A DNA stretch of 64,000 bases. It comes from Geminicoccaceae bacterium. GTDB lineage: Bacteria; Pseudomonadota; Alphaproteobacteria; Geminicoccales; Geminicoccaceae. Numbering within the stretch: the stretch's first letter is position 1; each line of letters starts with the position of its first letter. The position numbers were made by a program, and so were the translations under genes. Under the pieces are notes generated by a model. It ran no database searches and was not told the origin of the DNA. It worked only from the letters and a program-made list of their open reading frames with translations. Positions 27,994 through 35,475 of this stretch are shown piece by piece. The stretch lies in assembly GCA_025999455.1 (NCBI GenBank), contig AP024683.1, forward strand, positions 1,867,501 to 1,931,500, read 5' to 3'.

Positions 27994-29019
27994 ATGCGTC
28001 AGGTCGAGCTCTCGGTGATCGTGCCGATGCGCAACGAGGCCCGCAATCTCGGGCCGCTGCTCGATCGACTGCGACCGGTGCTCGACCGACTCGACTTGCC
28101 CGCGGAAGTCATCTGTGTCGACGACGGGAGCACCGACGGCACCGCCGACATGCTCAAAATGGCACACGCCGTCGATCCGCGCGTCAAGGCGATCTCGCTC
28201 AGCCGCAATTTCGGTAAGGAGATGGCCTTGGCGGCGGGGCTGCACGAGGCGCGTGGCCGTGCCGCGGTGCTCATGGATGCCGATCTCCAGCATCCGCCCG
28301 AGCTCATCGAGCGGTTCGTGGCGCTGTGGCGCGAGGGGTGGGAGGTCGTCTACGGCCAGCGCCGGGATCGCCAGGCCGACGGCCCGTTGCGCCGTTGGCT
28401 GTCGACCGCTTTCTACCGGCTGTTCGCGCTCGTGGGGCAGACCGAGCTGCCGCCCGGCGCGGGCGACTTCCGACTTCTCGACCGCAAGGTGATCGACGCC
28501 TTGAACGCGATCGAGGAGCGGACCCGTTTCACCAAGGGGCTCTATTCCTGGGTCGGCTTCCGCCAGGTGGGGGTGCCCTACGACGTGCCGATGCGTTCCG
28601 GCGGCAGCTCGCGCTTCAGCCTGCTCGCGCTCTGGCGGCACGCGGTCGACGGCATCACGGCCTTCAGCACGATCCCACTCCGGGTCTGGTCCTATCTCGG
28701 CTTGCTCGTTTCGGCCGTGGCACTCGGCTACGGCTTGTTCATCGTCGTCCGCACGCTCCTCTACGGCACCGACCTGCCCGGTTATCCTTCGCTCATGGTC
28801 GCCATCATGCTCCTCTCGGGCGTCCAACTCATCGGCTTGGGCGTCATGGGCGAATATGTCGGCCGGATCTTCGCCGAGGTGAAGCGCCGCCCGCTCTACC
28901 TCGTCCGCGAGACGGTCGGCTTCGGCGAGCCCGCGGGGTCGCGGCCTGCCGGCGGGGAGCTCCGACTGGCGGCGGTCGGCGGCAGCCGGGTCGACGGGCC
29001 CGGCCTGCGCGAGGAGTGA
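27994..29019 (+). CDS. GtrB/DPM1-like family 2 glycosyltransferase
   Basis: 341 residues from the ATG at 27994 (an ATG at 27973 and a GTG at 27964 are alternatives). GT-A fold with VDDGST and the metal motif DADLQHPPE, acceptor segment MRSGGSSRFS, and two C-terminal membrane helices (about 230-300), as in GtrB and bactoprenol-glucosyl/mannosyl transferases. It should move a sugar from a nucleotide donor to undecaprenyl phosphate on the cytoplasmic face. A GT-C transferase follows after 10 bases and a GtrA flippase lies nearby, making a complete lipid-linked sugar module. Confidence 0.93.
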   Translation: MRQVELSVIVPMRNEARNLGPLLDRLRPVLDRLDLPAEVICVDDGSTDGTADMLKMAHAVDPRVKAISLSRNFGKEMALAAGLHEARGRAAVLMDADLQHPPELIERFVALWREGWEVVYGQRRDRQADGPLRRWLSTAFYRLFALVGQTELPPGAGDFRLLDRKVIDALNAIEERTRFTKGLYSWVGFRQVGVPYDVPMRSGGSSRFSLLALWRHAVDGITAFSTIPLRVWSYLGLLVSAVALGYGLFIVVRTLLYGTDLPGYPSLMVAIMLLSGVQLIGLGVMGEYVGRIFAEVKRRPLYLVRETVGFGEPAGSRPAGGELRLAAVGGSRVDGPGLREE

Positions 29020-29029
29020 GCTCCACCGC

Positions 29030-30655
29030 GTGACCCCGCCACACCCGGCGTTGCCGCCACGCGGCCTGCACGGGGCGTGGGACCGGGCGGGTCTCGCCCT
29101 CCTCGCCGCCCTCGCCCTCGCGGCGGTCCTGACCTTCGCCGACTACGGTGTCGCCTGGGACGATCCGGGCCTGCGGACCTACGGCCGGCTGTTGCTCGAC
29201 TTCTACCGCAGCGGCCTCGCCGACACGAGTTTCACCCGGTTCGCCGACCTCGCCTATTACGGCGGTGCCTTCGAGCTCCTCTGGGCGCTCCTGGACCCGC
29301 TCGTGCCGGGCGATCCGCTCGTCGCCCGCCACCTCGCCTGTGCCGCCGTCGGCCTCGCCGGGATCGCCGTCACCCGGGCGATCGCCCGGCGGATCGCCGG
29401 CCCGCGCGCCGGCCTGCTCGCAGCACTGCTCCTGGCGCTGACGCCGGACTGGTACGGCCACCTCTTCGTCAACGCCAAGGACGTTCCTTTCGCGACCGCC
29501 ATGGCGCTCGCGCTCCTCGTCGTCTGCCGGCTGCTCGAGGAGTGGCCGCGACCGCGCGTCACGACGACGCTCGCCCTGGGACTCGCGACGGGCCTCGCGC
29601 TCGGCGTGCGGATCGGCGGTCTCGCCGCTCCCTTGCCGCTCTTGCCCACGCTGCTCCTGCTGACCCTGCGGGCGGCGCGCGAGGTGGGCCCGAGGCCGGC
29701 GCTCGCGGCGGCCGCTGTCGGGGCGTGGCGCCTGCTGCCCGCCCTCCCGGTCGCCGTCGGGCTGACGCTCCTGACTTGGCCTTGGGTCGGCCTCGGCTTC
29801 GACCATTTTTTCGAAGCGCTCCGTCACTTCACGGCCCTCGATTTCCCCGCACCCGTCCTGTTCGAGGGTGCGGTCGTACCCGCGACCGCGGCGCCGCGCC
29901 GTTACCTGCCCGAACTCTTGGCCCTCAAGCTCCCCGAAATCCTGCTGCTCGGCCTGGCCCTGCTGACGCTGCGGTGTCGCCGGCGGCCGGCCGACCCCCG
30001 CCTCCTCGCCGTCGGCACGGCGGCGCTTTGGCCGATCCTGCACGCCGTGCTCGCGGCACCCACCGAATTCGACGGCATCCGCCACCATCTCTTCGTCCTG
30101 CCGCCGCTCGCGGTGCTCGCCGCGATCGGCCTCGAGCGCGTCTGGTGCGCCGCGACGCTACCCCGGCGCCGGGCGCTCGCCGGCGTGGTGATCGTGGGTG
30201 CCGGCCTCGCCGCTGCCCGGCTGGCAGCGACCCATCCCTACGAGTACGTCGCGTTCAACGGGCTGGCCGGGGGGACGGCCGGTGCCGAGGGCCGCTTCGA
30301 GCTCGATTATTGGGGGCTGTCCTTGCGCGAGGTCGCCCGGCAGGCGGCCGAAGAGCTCGCCCGCGAGGGCCTCGCCGATCCGCGTCGGCCCTGGCAGGTC
30401 GCCGTTTGTGGCGAGCCCGAAACGATCGCGCCGGTTCTGCCGCCCTTCCTGGAACTCGTCGACACGGTGGACCACGCCGATCTCGTGATCGCGATCGCCA
30501 AGCCGGGTTGTCCCGCCACACCGCCCGAGCAGCGGCTCGCCGAGAGCCGACGGGACGGGGCGCTCTTGAGTTTCGCCGCGGTCCGCTCGGCGCGGCTCGC
30601 GGCCGCCCGCCAGGGGGTGCTGGCAACACTCTCCTCGGGGGGAGCGCCGCCTTGA
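29030..30655 (+). CDS. GT-C type membrane glycosyltransferase (GT39/ArnT-like)
   Basis: 541 residues with about 10 membrane helices and a soluble C-terminal part from about 410. The acidic pair in the first periplasmic loop (D44-D45 in YGVAWDDPG) is the catalytic feature of GT-C enzymes that use polyprenyl-phosphate sugars. It probably transfers the GtrB/GtrA-delivered sugar to an envelope glycan, lipid or protein. The acceptor cannot be read from the sequence. The GTG start is 10 bases after gtrB-like; its TGA overlaps the TTG start of the methyltransferase. Confidence 0.85.
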   Translation: MTPPHPALPPRGLHGAWDRAGLALLAALALAAVLTFADYGVAWDDPGLRTYGRLLLDFYRSGLADTSFTRFADLAYYGGAFELLWALLDPLVPGDPLVARHLACAAVGLAGIAVTRAIARRIAGPRAGLLAALLLALTPDWYGHLFVNAKDVPFATAMALALLVVCRLLEEWPRPRVTTTLALGLATGLALGVRIGGLAAPLPLLPTLLLLTLRAAREVGPRPALAAAAVGAWRLLPALPVAVGLTLLTWPWVGLGFDHFFEALRHFTALDFPAPVLFEGAVVPATAAPRRYLPELLALKLPEILLLGLALLTLRCRRRPADPRLLAVGTAALWPILHAVLAAPTEFDGIRHHLFVLPPLAVLAAIGLERVWCAATLPRRRALAGVVIVGAGLAAARLAATHPYEYVAFNGLAGGTAGAEGRFELDYWGLSLREVARQAAEELAREGLADPRRPWQVAVCGEPETIAPVLPPFLELVDTVDHADLVIAIAKPGCPATPPEQRLAESRRDGALLSFAAVRSARLAAARQGVLATLSSGGAPP

Positions 30656-31815
30656 GCGAACCGGGTCGCACGAGCGGCTGGCTCGCCTTCTGGAGCCGAC
30701 CGCACAAGGTCTACGTGAACGAGCGGCACCGCCGCGTCCACTACGCCCGACTCGCCGACGACATCTTGAGCATCCTCCCGCGTCCCGGCGCCGTCGTCCT
30801 CGATTTCGGCTGTGGCGAGGCGTTGTTCGCCGACCGCGTCGCAGCGCGTTGCTCGCGCCTCTATCTCTGCGAAGCGGCCGAGCCGGTCCGCGCCGCGCTC
30901 GCCGCCCGCTTCGCCGACCATGCGGTCGTCCGGGTGATCGACGGCGACGGTCTCGCGGCCCTCGCAGACGGCGAGCTCGATCTGATCGTCGTGAGCTCGG
31001 TCTTGCAGTACCTGTCGGTCGCGGAGCTGCGCCGGCTCCTGCCGCTCTGGCGGGCGAAGCTCGCCGCGACGGGGCTTCTCGTGCTGGCCGACGTGCTGCC
31101 GCCCGAGAGCGACGCGCTCGCCGACACGCTGGCGCTCCTCCGCTTCGCCGCCCGCGAAGGGTTCCTGTTGGCGGCGTTGGGCGGGCTCGCGAGCCTCGCA
31201 CTCGGTGATTACCGCCGGCTCCGCGGCCGGCTCGGACTCACGCGCTGGGCGCCCGAGGCTCTGCTCGGGGAGCTCGCGCGGGCCGGTTTCGCCGCCGAGC
31301 GGCGGCCGGTCAATCTCGGCTTCGACCCGAACCGGATGACATTCCTGGCGCGGCCGGCGCGGGCAACGTCAGGACGGCCGGGGCCGGAAGGTCCAGGCCC
31401 GGTTGGCGGAGAAGGTCCAAAGCGCCACGAGCCCGGTCGTGAGGAGCTGCGCCGGGAGGTAATGCAAGCCGAGCCCGTCGCCGAGGATCGCCATCGACAG
31501 GCCGGTCAGCGCGAAACCGATGGCCGTGACCAGGACGAAGCGGGGCACGGCGCTCTCGTGCGGACGGTCGCTCGCGAAAGTCCAGCGGCGGTTCAGCCGA
31601 TAGGAGATCACACCCCCTACGAGGTAACCCGCCAGGGCCGCGACCACGGCATCGATTCCACCGAGCTCGACCGCGAGCACGAGCGTGCCGTAGTGACCGA
31701 TCGCAGCCACCCCGCCGACGCCGGCGTAGCGCACGAACTGGTGGGCGAGGCGCAGCAACGGCGCCGGGAGCACGGCCGCGACCGGGCTCAAACCCACCCC
31801 CCGTCGCAGACATAG
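30652..31815 (+). CDS. SAM-dependent methyltransferase with anomalous antisense tail
   Basis: Class I methyltransferase: motif I VLDFGCGEALF (about residues 50-60), acidic loop LYLCEAAEP, and VVSSVLQYLS. The domain ends naturally near LARPARA (about 31370), i.e. about 240 residues. No stop occurs there; the frame stays open to 31815 (387 residues), and the added ~150 residues are hydrophilic, unlike any methyltransferase, and lie antisense to the whole GtrA-like gene. The TTG start overlaps the previous stop as TTGA, with GGGGGGAG seven bases upstream. It may methylate the glycan made by this block. A frameshift or a lost stop is likely. Confidence 0.8.
   Translation: MSEPGRTSGWLAFWSRPHKVYVNERHRRVHYARLADDILSILPRPGAVVLDFGCGEALFADRVAARCSRLYLCEAAEPVRAALAARFADHAVVRVIDGDGLAALADGELDLIVVSSVLQYLSVAELRRLLPLWRAKLAATGLLVLADVLPPESDALADTLALLRFAAREGFLLAALGGLASLALGDYRRLRGRLGLTRWAPEALLGELARAGFAAERRPVNLGFDPNRMTFLARPARATSGRPGPEGPGPVGGEGPKRHEPGREELRREVMQAEPVAEDRHRQAGQRETDGRDQDEAGHGALVRTVARESPAAVQPIGDHTPYEVTRQGRDHGIDSTELDREHERAVVTDRSHPADAGVAHELVGEAQQRRREHGRDRAQTHPPSQT
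31369..31791 (-). CDS. GtrA-like membrane protein (lipid-linked sugar flippase)
   Basis: 140 residues, four membrane helices with the GtrA signatures QFVRYAGVGGVAAIGHY, GYLVGGVISYRLNRRWTF and a closing NRAWTFR. GtrA-type proteins are thought to flip undecaprenyl-phosphate sugars to the periplasm for a GT-C enzyme. A TTG start at 31791 overlaps the sugar-dehydrogenase stop as TTGA with a G-rich site upstream; a GTG at 31797 would add two residues. It is oppositely oriented to its functional partners and lies entirely within the antisense extension of the methyltransferase frame. Confidence 0.88.
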   Translation of the reverse strand: MSPVAAVLPAPLLRLAHQFVRYAGVGGVAAIGHYGTLVLAVELGGIDAVVAALAGYLVGGVISYRLNRRWTFASDRPHESAVPRFVLVTAIGFALTGLSMAILGDGLGLHYLPAQLLTTGLVALWTFSANRAWTFRPRPS

Positions 31816-32555
31816 GTCTGGTTGGTCATGGCCGAGCTGTCGTCGGCTGCGAGGAAGAGGCAGATCCGCGCCATCTCGACCGGCTCGAGCTTGCGCTTGA
31901 GACATTGCCGGCGAAGGAGCTTGGCTTCGCCCTCGGGGGTGAGCCAAAGCTTGATCTGGCGCTCGGTCATGATCCAGCCCGGGGCGATCGAGTTCACGCG
32001 GATGTTGAAGGGGCCCATGTCGCGGGCGAGCGCCCGGGTGAGCCCCACGACGGCGGACTTGGCCGTCGTGTAGGCGGGCATCCCGCCCTGGCCCACCATC
32101 CAGGAGACCGAGCCGAAATTGACGATCGAGCCGCCGCCCGCCGCCTTCATCATCGGGAAGACGGCTTGCGCGGCGAAGAATTGATGGCGGAGGTTCACCG
32201 CCATCCGCTCGTCCCAATAGTCGGGTGTCACCTCCTCGAGCCGGTGGCGGTCGTCGCGGGCGGCGTTGTTGATCAAGACCGTGATCGGCCCGTGGGCCGC
32301 CGCGGCCTCGGCGATCACCCGGCGCAGCGCGTCGATGTCGCGCAGATCGCAGGGCAAAAAGAGGGGGGCGTCGAGGCCGCGTGCCCGGATCCGCTCGACC
32401 GTGGCCCGGCTCGCCTCTTCGTCGATGTCGCAGAACGCGACTTTCGATTTCTGCTCGCAGAACGCCTCGACGATCGCCGCTCCGATCCCCGACCCGCCTC
32501 CCGTGACGAAGACCGAACGACCCTCGAGGCTCGGATAGATGGCCCAACGGCTCAC
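31788..32555 (-). CDS. SDR sugar dehydrogenase, XylB-like (D-xylose or L-arabinose 1-dehydrogenase)
   Basis: 255 residues. Rossmann motif TGGGSGIGAAI, catalytic Ser in NFGSVSW, and the Tyr-x3-Lys pair in YTTAKSAVVG. The opening AIYPSLEG, the NNAARDDRH and YWDERMAVNLRH blocks and CLKRKL closely match the NAD-dependent D-xylose dehydrogenase (XylB) of Caulobacter as I remember it. It oxidises an aldopentose to the lactone, the first step before the aldonate dehydratase at 22026-23750. GGAGGGGAAG precedes the GTG start. It is translationally coupled to the GtrA-like gene, an odd partner for a catabolic enzyme. Confidence 0.9.
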   Translation of the reverse strand: MSRWAIYPSLEGRSVFVTGGGSGIGAAIVEAFCEQKSKVAFCDIDEEASRATVERIRARGLDAPLFLPCDLRDIDALRRVIAEAAAAHGPITVLINNAARDDRHRLEEVTPDYWDERMAVNLRHQFFAAQAVFPMMKAAGGGSIVNFGSVSWMVGQGGMPAYTTAKSAVVGLTRALARDMGPFNIRVNSIAPGWIMTERQIKLWLTPEGEAKLLRRQCLKRKLEPVEMARICLFLAADDSSAMTNQTYVCDGGWV

Positions 32556-32712
32556 GCTTCCCCTCCACTCGGCCCACGGAAGATCGCGGGAGGCATAGGC
32601 TCCTCCGCCCCCGCGGGCAACGTGCCCGCGCATCGGGGGCTCACCCGGCTGTCGCAGGATCGTTGAGGTTGCGCGGTAGAGCGGCGCCGAACTGTCACGC
32701 AGGAGGCATCCG

Positions 32713-34188
32713 ATGAACTTGTCACGGCGGCGCTTCGCGCTCCTTTCGACCGCCGCGGCGGCCACGCTCGCGGCCCCGGCGGTGATTCGCGTCGCTTCGG
32801 CCCAGGGCTGGAGCTGCCCGCGGCCCAAGAACGTCATCCTCATGATCAGCGACGGCGCCGGCTTCCACACTTGGACCGCCGCGAGCTGGTACGAGTTCGG
32901 CGAGCTCGGCCGGCAGGTCTACGACCGCTTCCCGGTCAAGACCTTGATGACGACCTTCCCGCTCAACACGAGCTCCAAGCCTACGAACGACACCACGCCG
33001 AAAGTGTCCTACGAGGCCGCCAAGGCCTGGTCGCTCGCCCCGGGCCAGGGTGATCTCGGCGGTGAGATCACCAAGAAGAAATACCCGAATTTCTTCGCCG
33101 GCTACGAGTACGTCAAGAAGGACTACACGGACAGCGCCGCCGCGGGCACCGCGTTGGCCGCCGGGATCAAGACCTACAACAATTCGATCAATTTCGACAA
33201 CATGGGCAAGCCGGTGCGGATGGTGAGCGAGTTCGCCAAATCCGCCGGCAAGAGCACCGGGGTCGTGAGCTCGGTCCAGATCAGCCACGCCACGCCGGCC
33301 GCCTTCGCCGCCCACAATGTCAGCCGCAACAATTACGCCGAGATCGGCCGCGAGATGATCGAGGACGGTCTCTGCGACGTGATCATGGGCGCCGGCCACC
33401 CGATGTTCGACAACGACGGTCGCTACCGGGCGCCCTCGGCCGACAAGGCGTTCCGATACGTGGGTGGGCCCGACACCTACTTCAAAGCCGCGACCGGCCG
33501 AACGTCCTATCAGTGGATCGAGACCAAGGCCGACTTCGAGAAGCTGGCGCGCGGCGAGCTGAAGCTCGACAAGCCCAAGGTCCTGGGCGTGGCGCAGGTC
33601 CACGACACGCTGCAGTTCAACCGCTCGGGCGAGGGCATGGGCAAGCTCGTCGCCAACGTGCCCGACCTGGCGACGATGAGCCTGGGTGCCCTCCAGGTCC
33701 TCTCGCGCAACGAGAAGGGCTTCTTCTTGATGATCGAGGGTGGTGCGGTCGACTGGGCGGCCCACGCCAACGACACCGCCCGGATCATCGAGGAGCAGAT
33801 CGACTTCAACGCGGCGGTGCGCGCGGTCGTGGGCTGGATCGAACGGAACGGCGGGTTCGAGCAGAACCTCCTCGTCGTCACGACCGACCACGGCAACGGC
33901 ATGGCCTACGGTCCGGAGAGCGACCGCTTTGCCTACCAGCCCGTGATCAACCGCGGCAAGGGCCAGCTGCCGGACGTGCATTGGCACTACGACACGCACA
34001 CCAACGAGCTCGTCCCGGTCTGGGCCGCCGGCCCCGGCGCCGAGCAGCTCGTCGCGGCCAGCACCGGCGAGGATCCGCACACCGCCCTCGTGGGCTGGGG
34101 CGACGTCCGCCGCTACCGCGACAACACCGACATCGGTCGGCTCCTGATCGCCGCGGTCGCGGCCGAGCAGCGCGCCAGCGCCAACTGA
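32713..34188 (+). CDS. Tat-exported alkaline phosphatase
   Basis: 491 residues. The N-terminus SRRRFALLS is a twin-arginine (Tat) signal, followed by the alkaline phosphatase core: metal Asp in MISDGAGF, the nucleophile S141 in DYTDSAAAGTA, and the metal His/Asp set in FLMIEGGAVDWAAHAND and VTTDHGNG. Export folded to the periplasm to release phosphate from organic esters is expected. AGGAGG six bases before the ATG is a strong ribosome site. A single CTGTCAC (32692-32698) resembles half a Pho box, but no second half is properly spaced. A terminator follows. Confidence 0.94.
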   Translation: MNLSRRRFALLSTAAAATLAAPAVIRVASAQGWSCPRPKNVILMISDGAGFHTWTAASWYEFGELGRQVYDRFPVKTLMTTFPLNTSSKPTNDTTPKVSYEAAKAWSLAPGQGDLGGEITKKKYPNFFAGYEYVKKDYTDSAAAGTALAAGIKTYNNSINFDNMGKPVRMVSEFAKSAGKSTGVVSSVQISHATPAAFAAHNVSRNNYAEIGREMIEDGLCDVIMGAGHPMFDNDGRYRAPSADKAFRYVGGPDTYFKAATGRTSYQWIETKADFEKLARGELKLDKPKVLGVAQVHDTLQFNRSGEGMGKLVANVPDLATMSLGALQVLSRNEKGFFLMIEGGAVDWAAHANDTARIIEEQIDFNAAVRAVVGWIERNGGFEQNLLVVTTDHGNGMAYGPESDRFAYQPVINRGKGQLPDVHWHYDTHTNELVPVWAAGPGAEQLVAASTGEDPHTALVGWGDVRRYRDNTDIGRLLIAAVAAEQRASAN

Positions 34189-34209
34189 CCGCGCTCGGCG
34201 GTCGCTTGC

Positions 34210-35475
34210 TCAGGAGGGCGGGGCGCGAGCCCCGCCCTTTTCGTCGCCCGGCGTCTCGCCCGGCACGAGCCGGTCGCGCCTGCGCAGCTCGGGGAAGAGG
34301 TGCGACCAGAGGAGGGCGGCCACGACCGTGCCGAGCCCACCGAGCACGGTCGCCGGCACCGTTCCGATCAGTGCGGCGACCACGCCCGATTCGAACTCGC
34401 CGAGCTCGTTGCTCGCGCCGATGAAGAGCGTGTTCACGGCCGAGACCCGGCCGCGCATCGAATCGGGTGTCTCGAGCTGGACGAGCGTCTGGCGGACGAC
34501 GACGCTCACCATGTCGGCGGCCCCGGCGACCGCGAGGCAGGCGAGCGAGAGCCAGAAGTTCGTCGACAGGCCGAAGCCCGCCATGGCGAGGCCGAACACG
34601 CCCACGGCGAGGAGCATCTTCACACCGACCCGTCGGTCGAGCGGCCGGCGGGCGAGGAGGAGCGCCATGGCGACCGCACCCACGGCCGGTGCCGCGCGCA
34701 GAGCGCCGAGCCCGGCCGGCCCGACCGCGAGGATGTCCTTGGCGAAGATCGGCAAAAGCGCCGTGGCCCCACCCAAGAGGACCGCCACCATGTCGAGCGA
34801 GATGGCCCCCAGGATCAGCCGGTGGGCGCGGATGTAGGTGAAGCCCGCGAGCAGCCGCGCGAGCCCCGGTGGCTCGCTCGACGGCGCGAGGGGCCGCGGG
34901 GCGAGGGTCGACACGAGCCCGATCGCCAGGACGAAGCCCGCGAGCGCCGAGCCGAACACCACGGGCCCGCCCGCGAGCCAGAGGAGCCCGCCCAGGGCCG
35001 GGCCGAGGACGATCGAGCCTTGGAAGGCCATCGAGTTCCAGGTGACGGCGACTCGCAGGAGCTCGGCCGGCACGAGGGCGGGCAGGAGGGCGGCCCCGGC
35101 CGGGTTGGCGAAGGCGCGCCCGGTGCCGAACAGGAAGACCAGGGCGAAGACCGGCCAGACGGCACGGGATCCGAGGAGCTGGTGGAGGAAGAGCCCGGCG
35201 ACGGCGAGGGCCGCCACCGCGAAGGCCGCGGCCAGGACGGCGCGCCGGTCGAAGCGGTCGGCCGCTGGGCCCGTGAGGAGGGCGAAGAGGACCGAGGGGA
35301 GGAAGGTCACGAGCCCCACGAGGCCGAGGGCGAACGGGTCCCCGGTCAGGTCGTAGACCGTCCAGCCGACGCCCACGTTGACGATCTGGATCGCCACCCC
35401 GCTCGCGATCCGGCTCGCGAAGTAGCGCCGGAAGTCGCGCTGCGCGAAGGGCGAGCCGTTTCCCGACGCGCTCAC
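34210..35475 (-). CDS. MFS transporter, EntS/MFS_3 type
   Basis: 421 residues, about 12 membrane helices, with FRRYFASRIASGVA at the start and GPAADRFDRRAVL (motif A) between helices 2 and 3; the GRAFANPAGAALLPALV helix is typical of MFS_3 exporters. Substrate unknown. The GTG start overlaps the tctA stop as GTGA, so the gene is translationally coupled to the TctCBA operon, an unusual addition to a tripartite importer. The 3' end contains the terminator of the facing phosphatase gene. Confidence 0.88.
   Translation of the reverse strand: MSASGNGSPFAQRDFRRYFASRIASGVAIQIVNVGVGWTVYDLTGDPFALGLVGLVTFLPSVLFALLTGPAADRFDRRAVLAAAFAVAALAVAGLFLHQLLGSRAVWPVFALVFLFGTGRAFANPAGAALLPALVPAELLRVAVTWNSMAFQGSIVLGPALGGLLWLAGGPVVFGSALAGFVLAIGLVSTLAPRPLAPSSEPPGLARLLAGFTYIRAHRLILGAISLDMVAVLLGGATALLPIFAKDILAVGPAGLGALRAAPAVGAVAMALLLARRPLDRRVGVKMLLAVGVFGLAMAGFGLSTNFWLSLACLAVAGAADMVSVVVRQTLVQLETPDSMRGRVSAVNTLFIGASNELGEFESGVVAALIGTVPATVLGGLGTVVAALLWSHLFPELRRRDRLVPGETPGDEKGGARAPPS
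34216..34241 (+). terminator. Rho-independent terminator after alkaline phosphatase
   Basis: A nine-pair GC stem (34216-34224 with 34229-34237) with a GCGA loop and TTTT at 34238-34241. It lies inside the last codons of the convergent MFS gene, so both sequences are constrained together. Confidence 0.8.

Noticed and set aside
32692-32698. CTGTCAC upstream of alkaline phosphatase as a Pho box
   Set aside because: Only one half-site is present; no second repeat lies at the required spacing, and the nearest similar word (CTGTCGC) is about 45 bases away.
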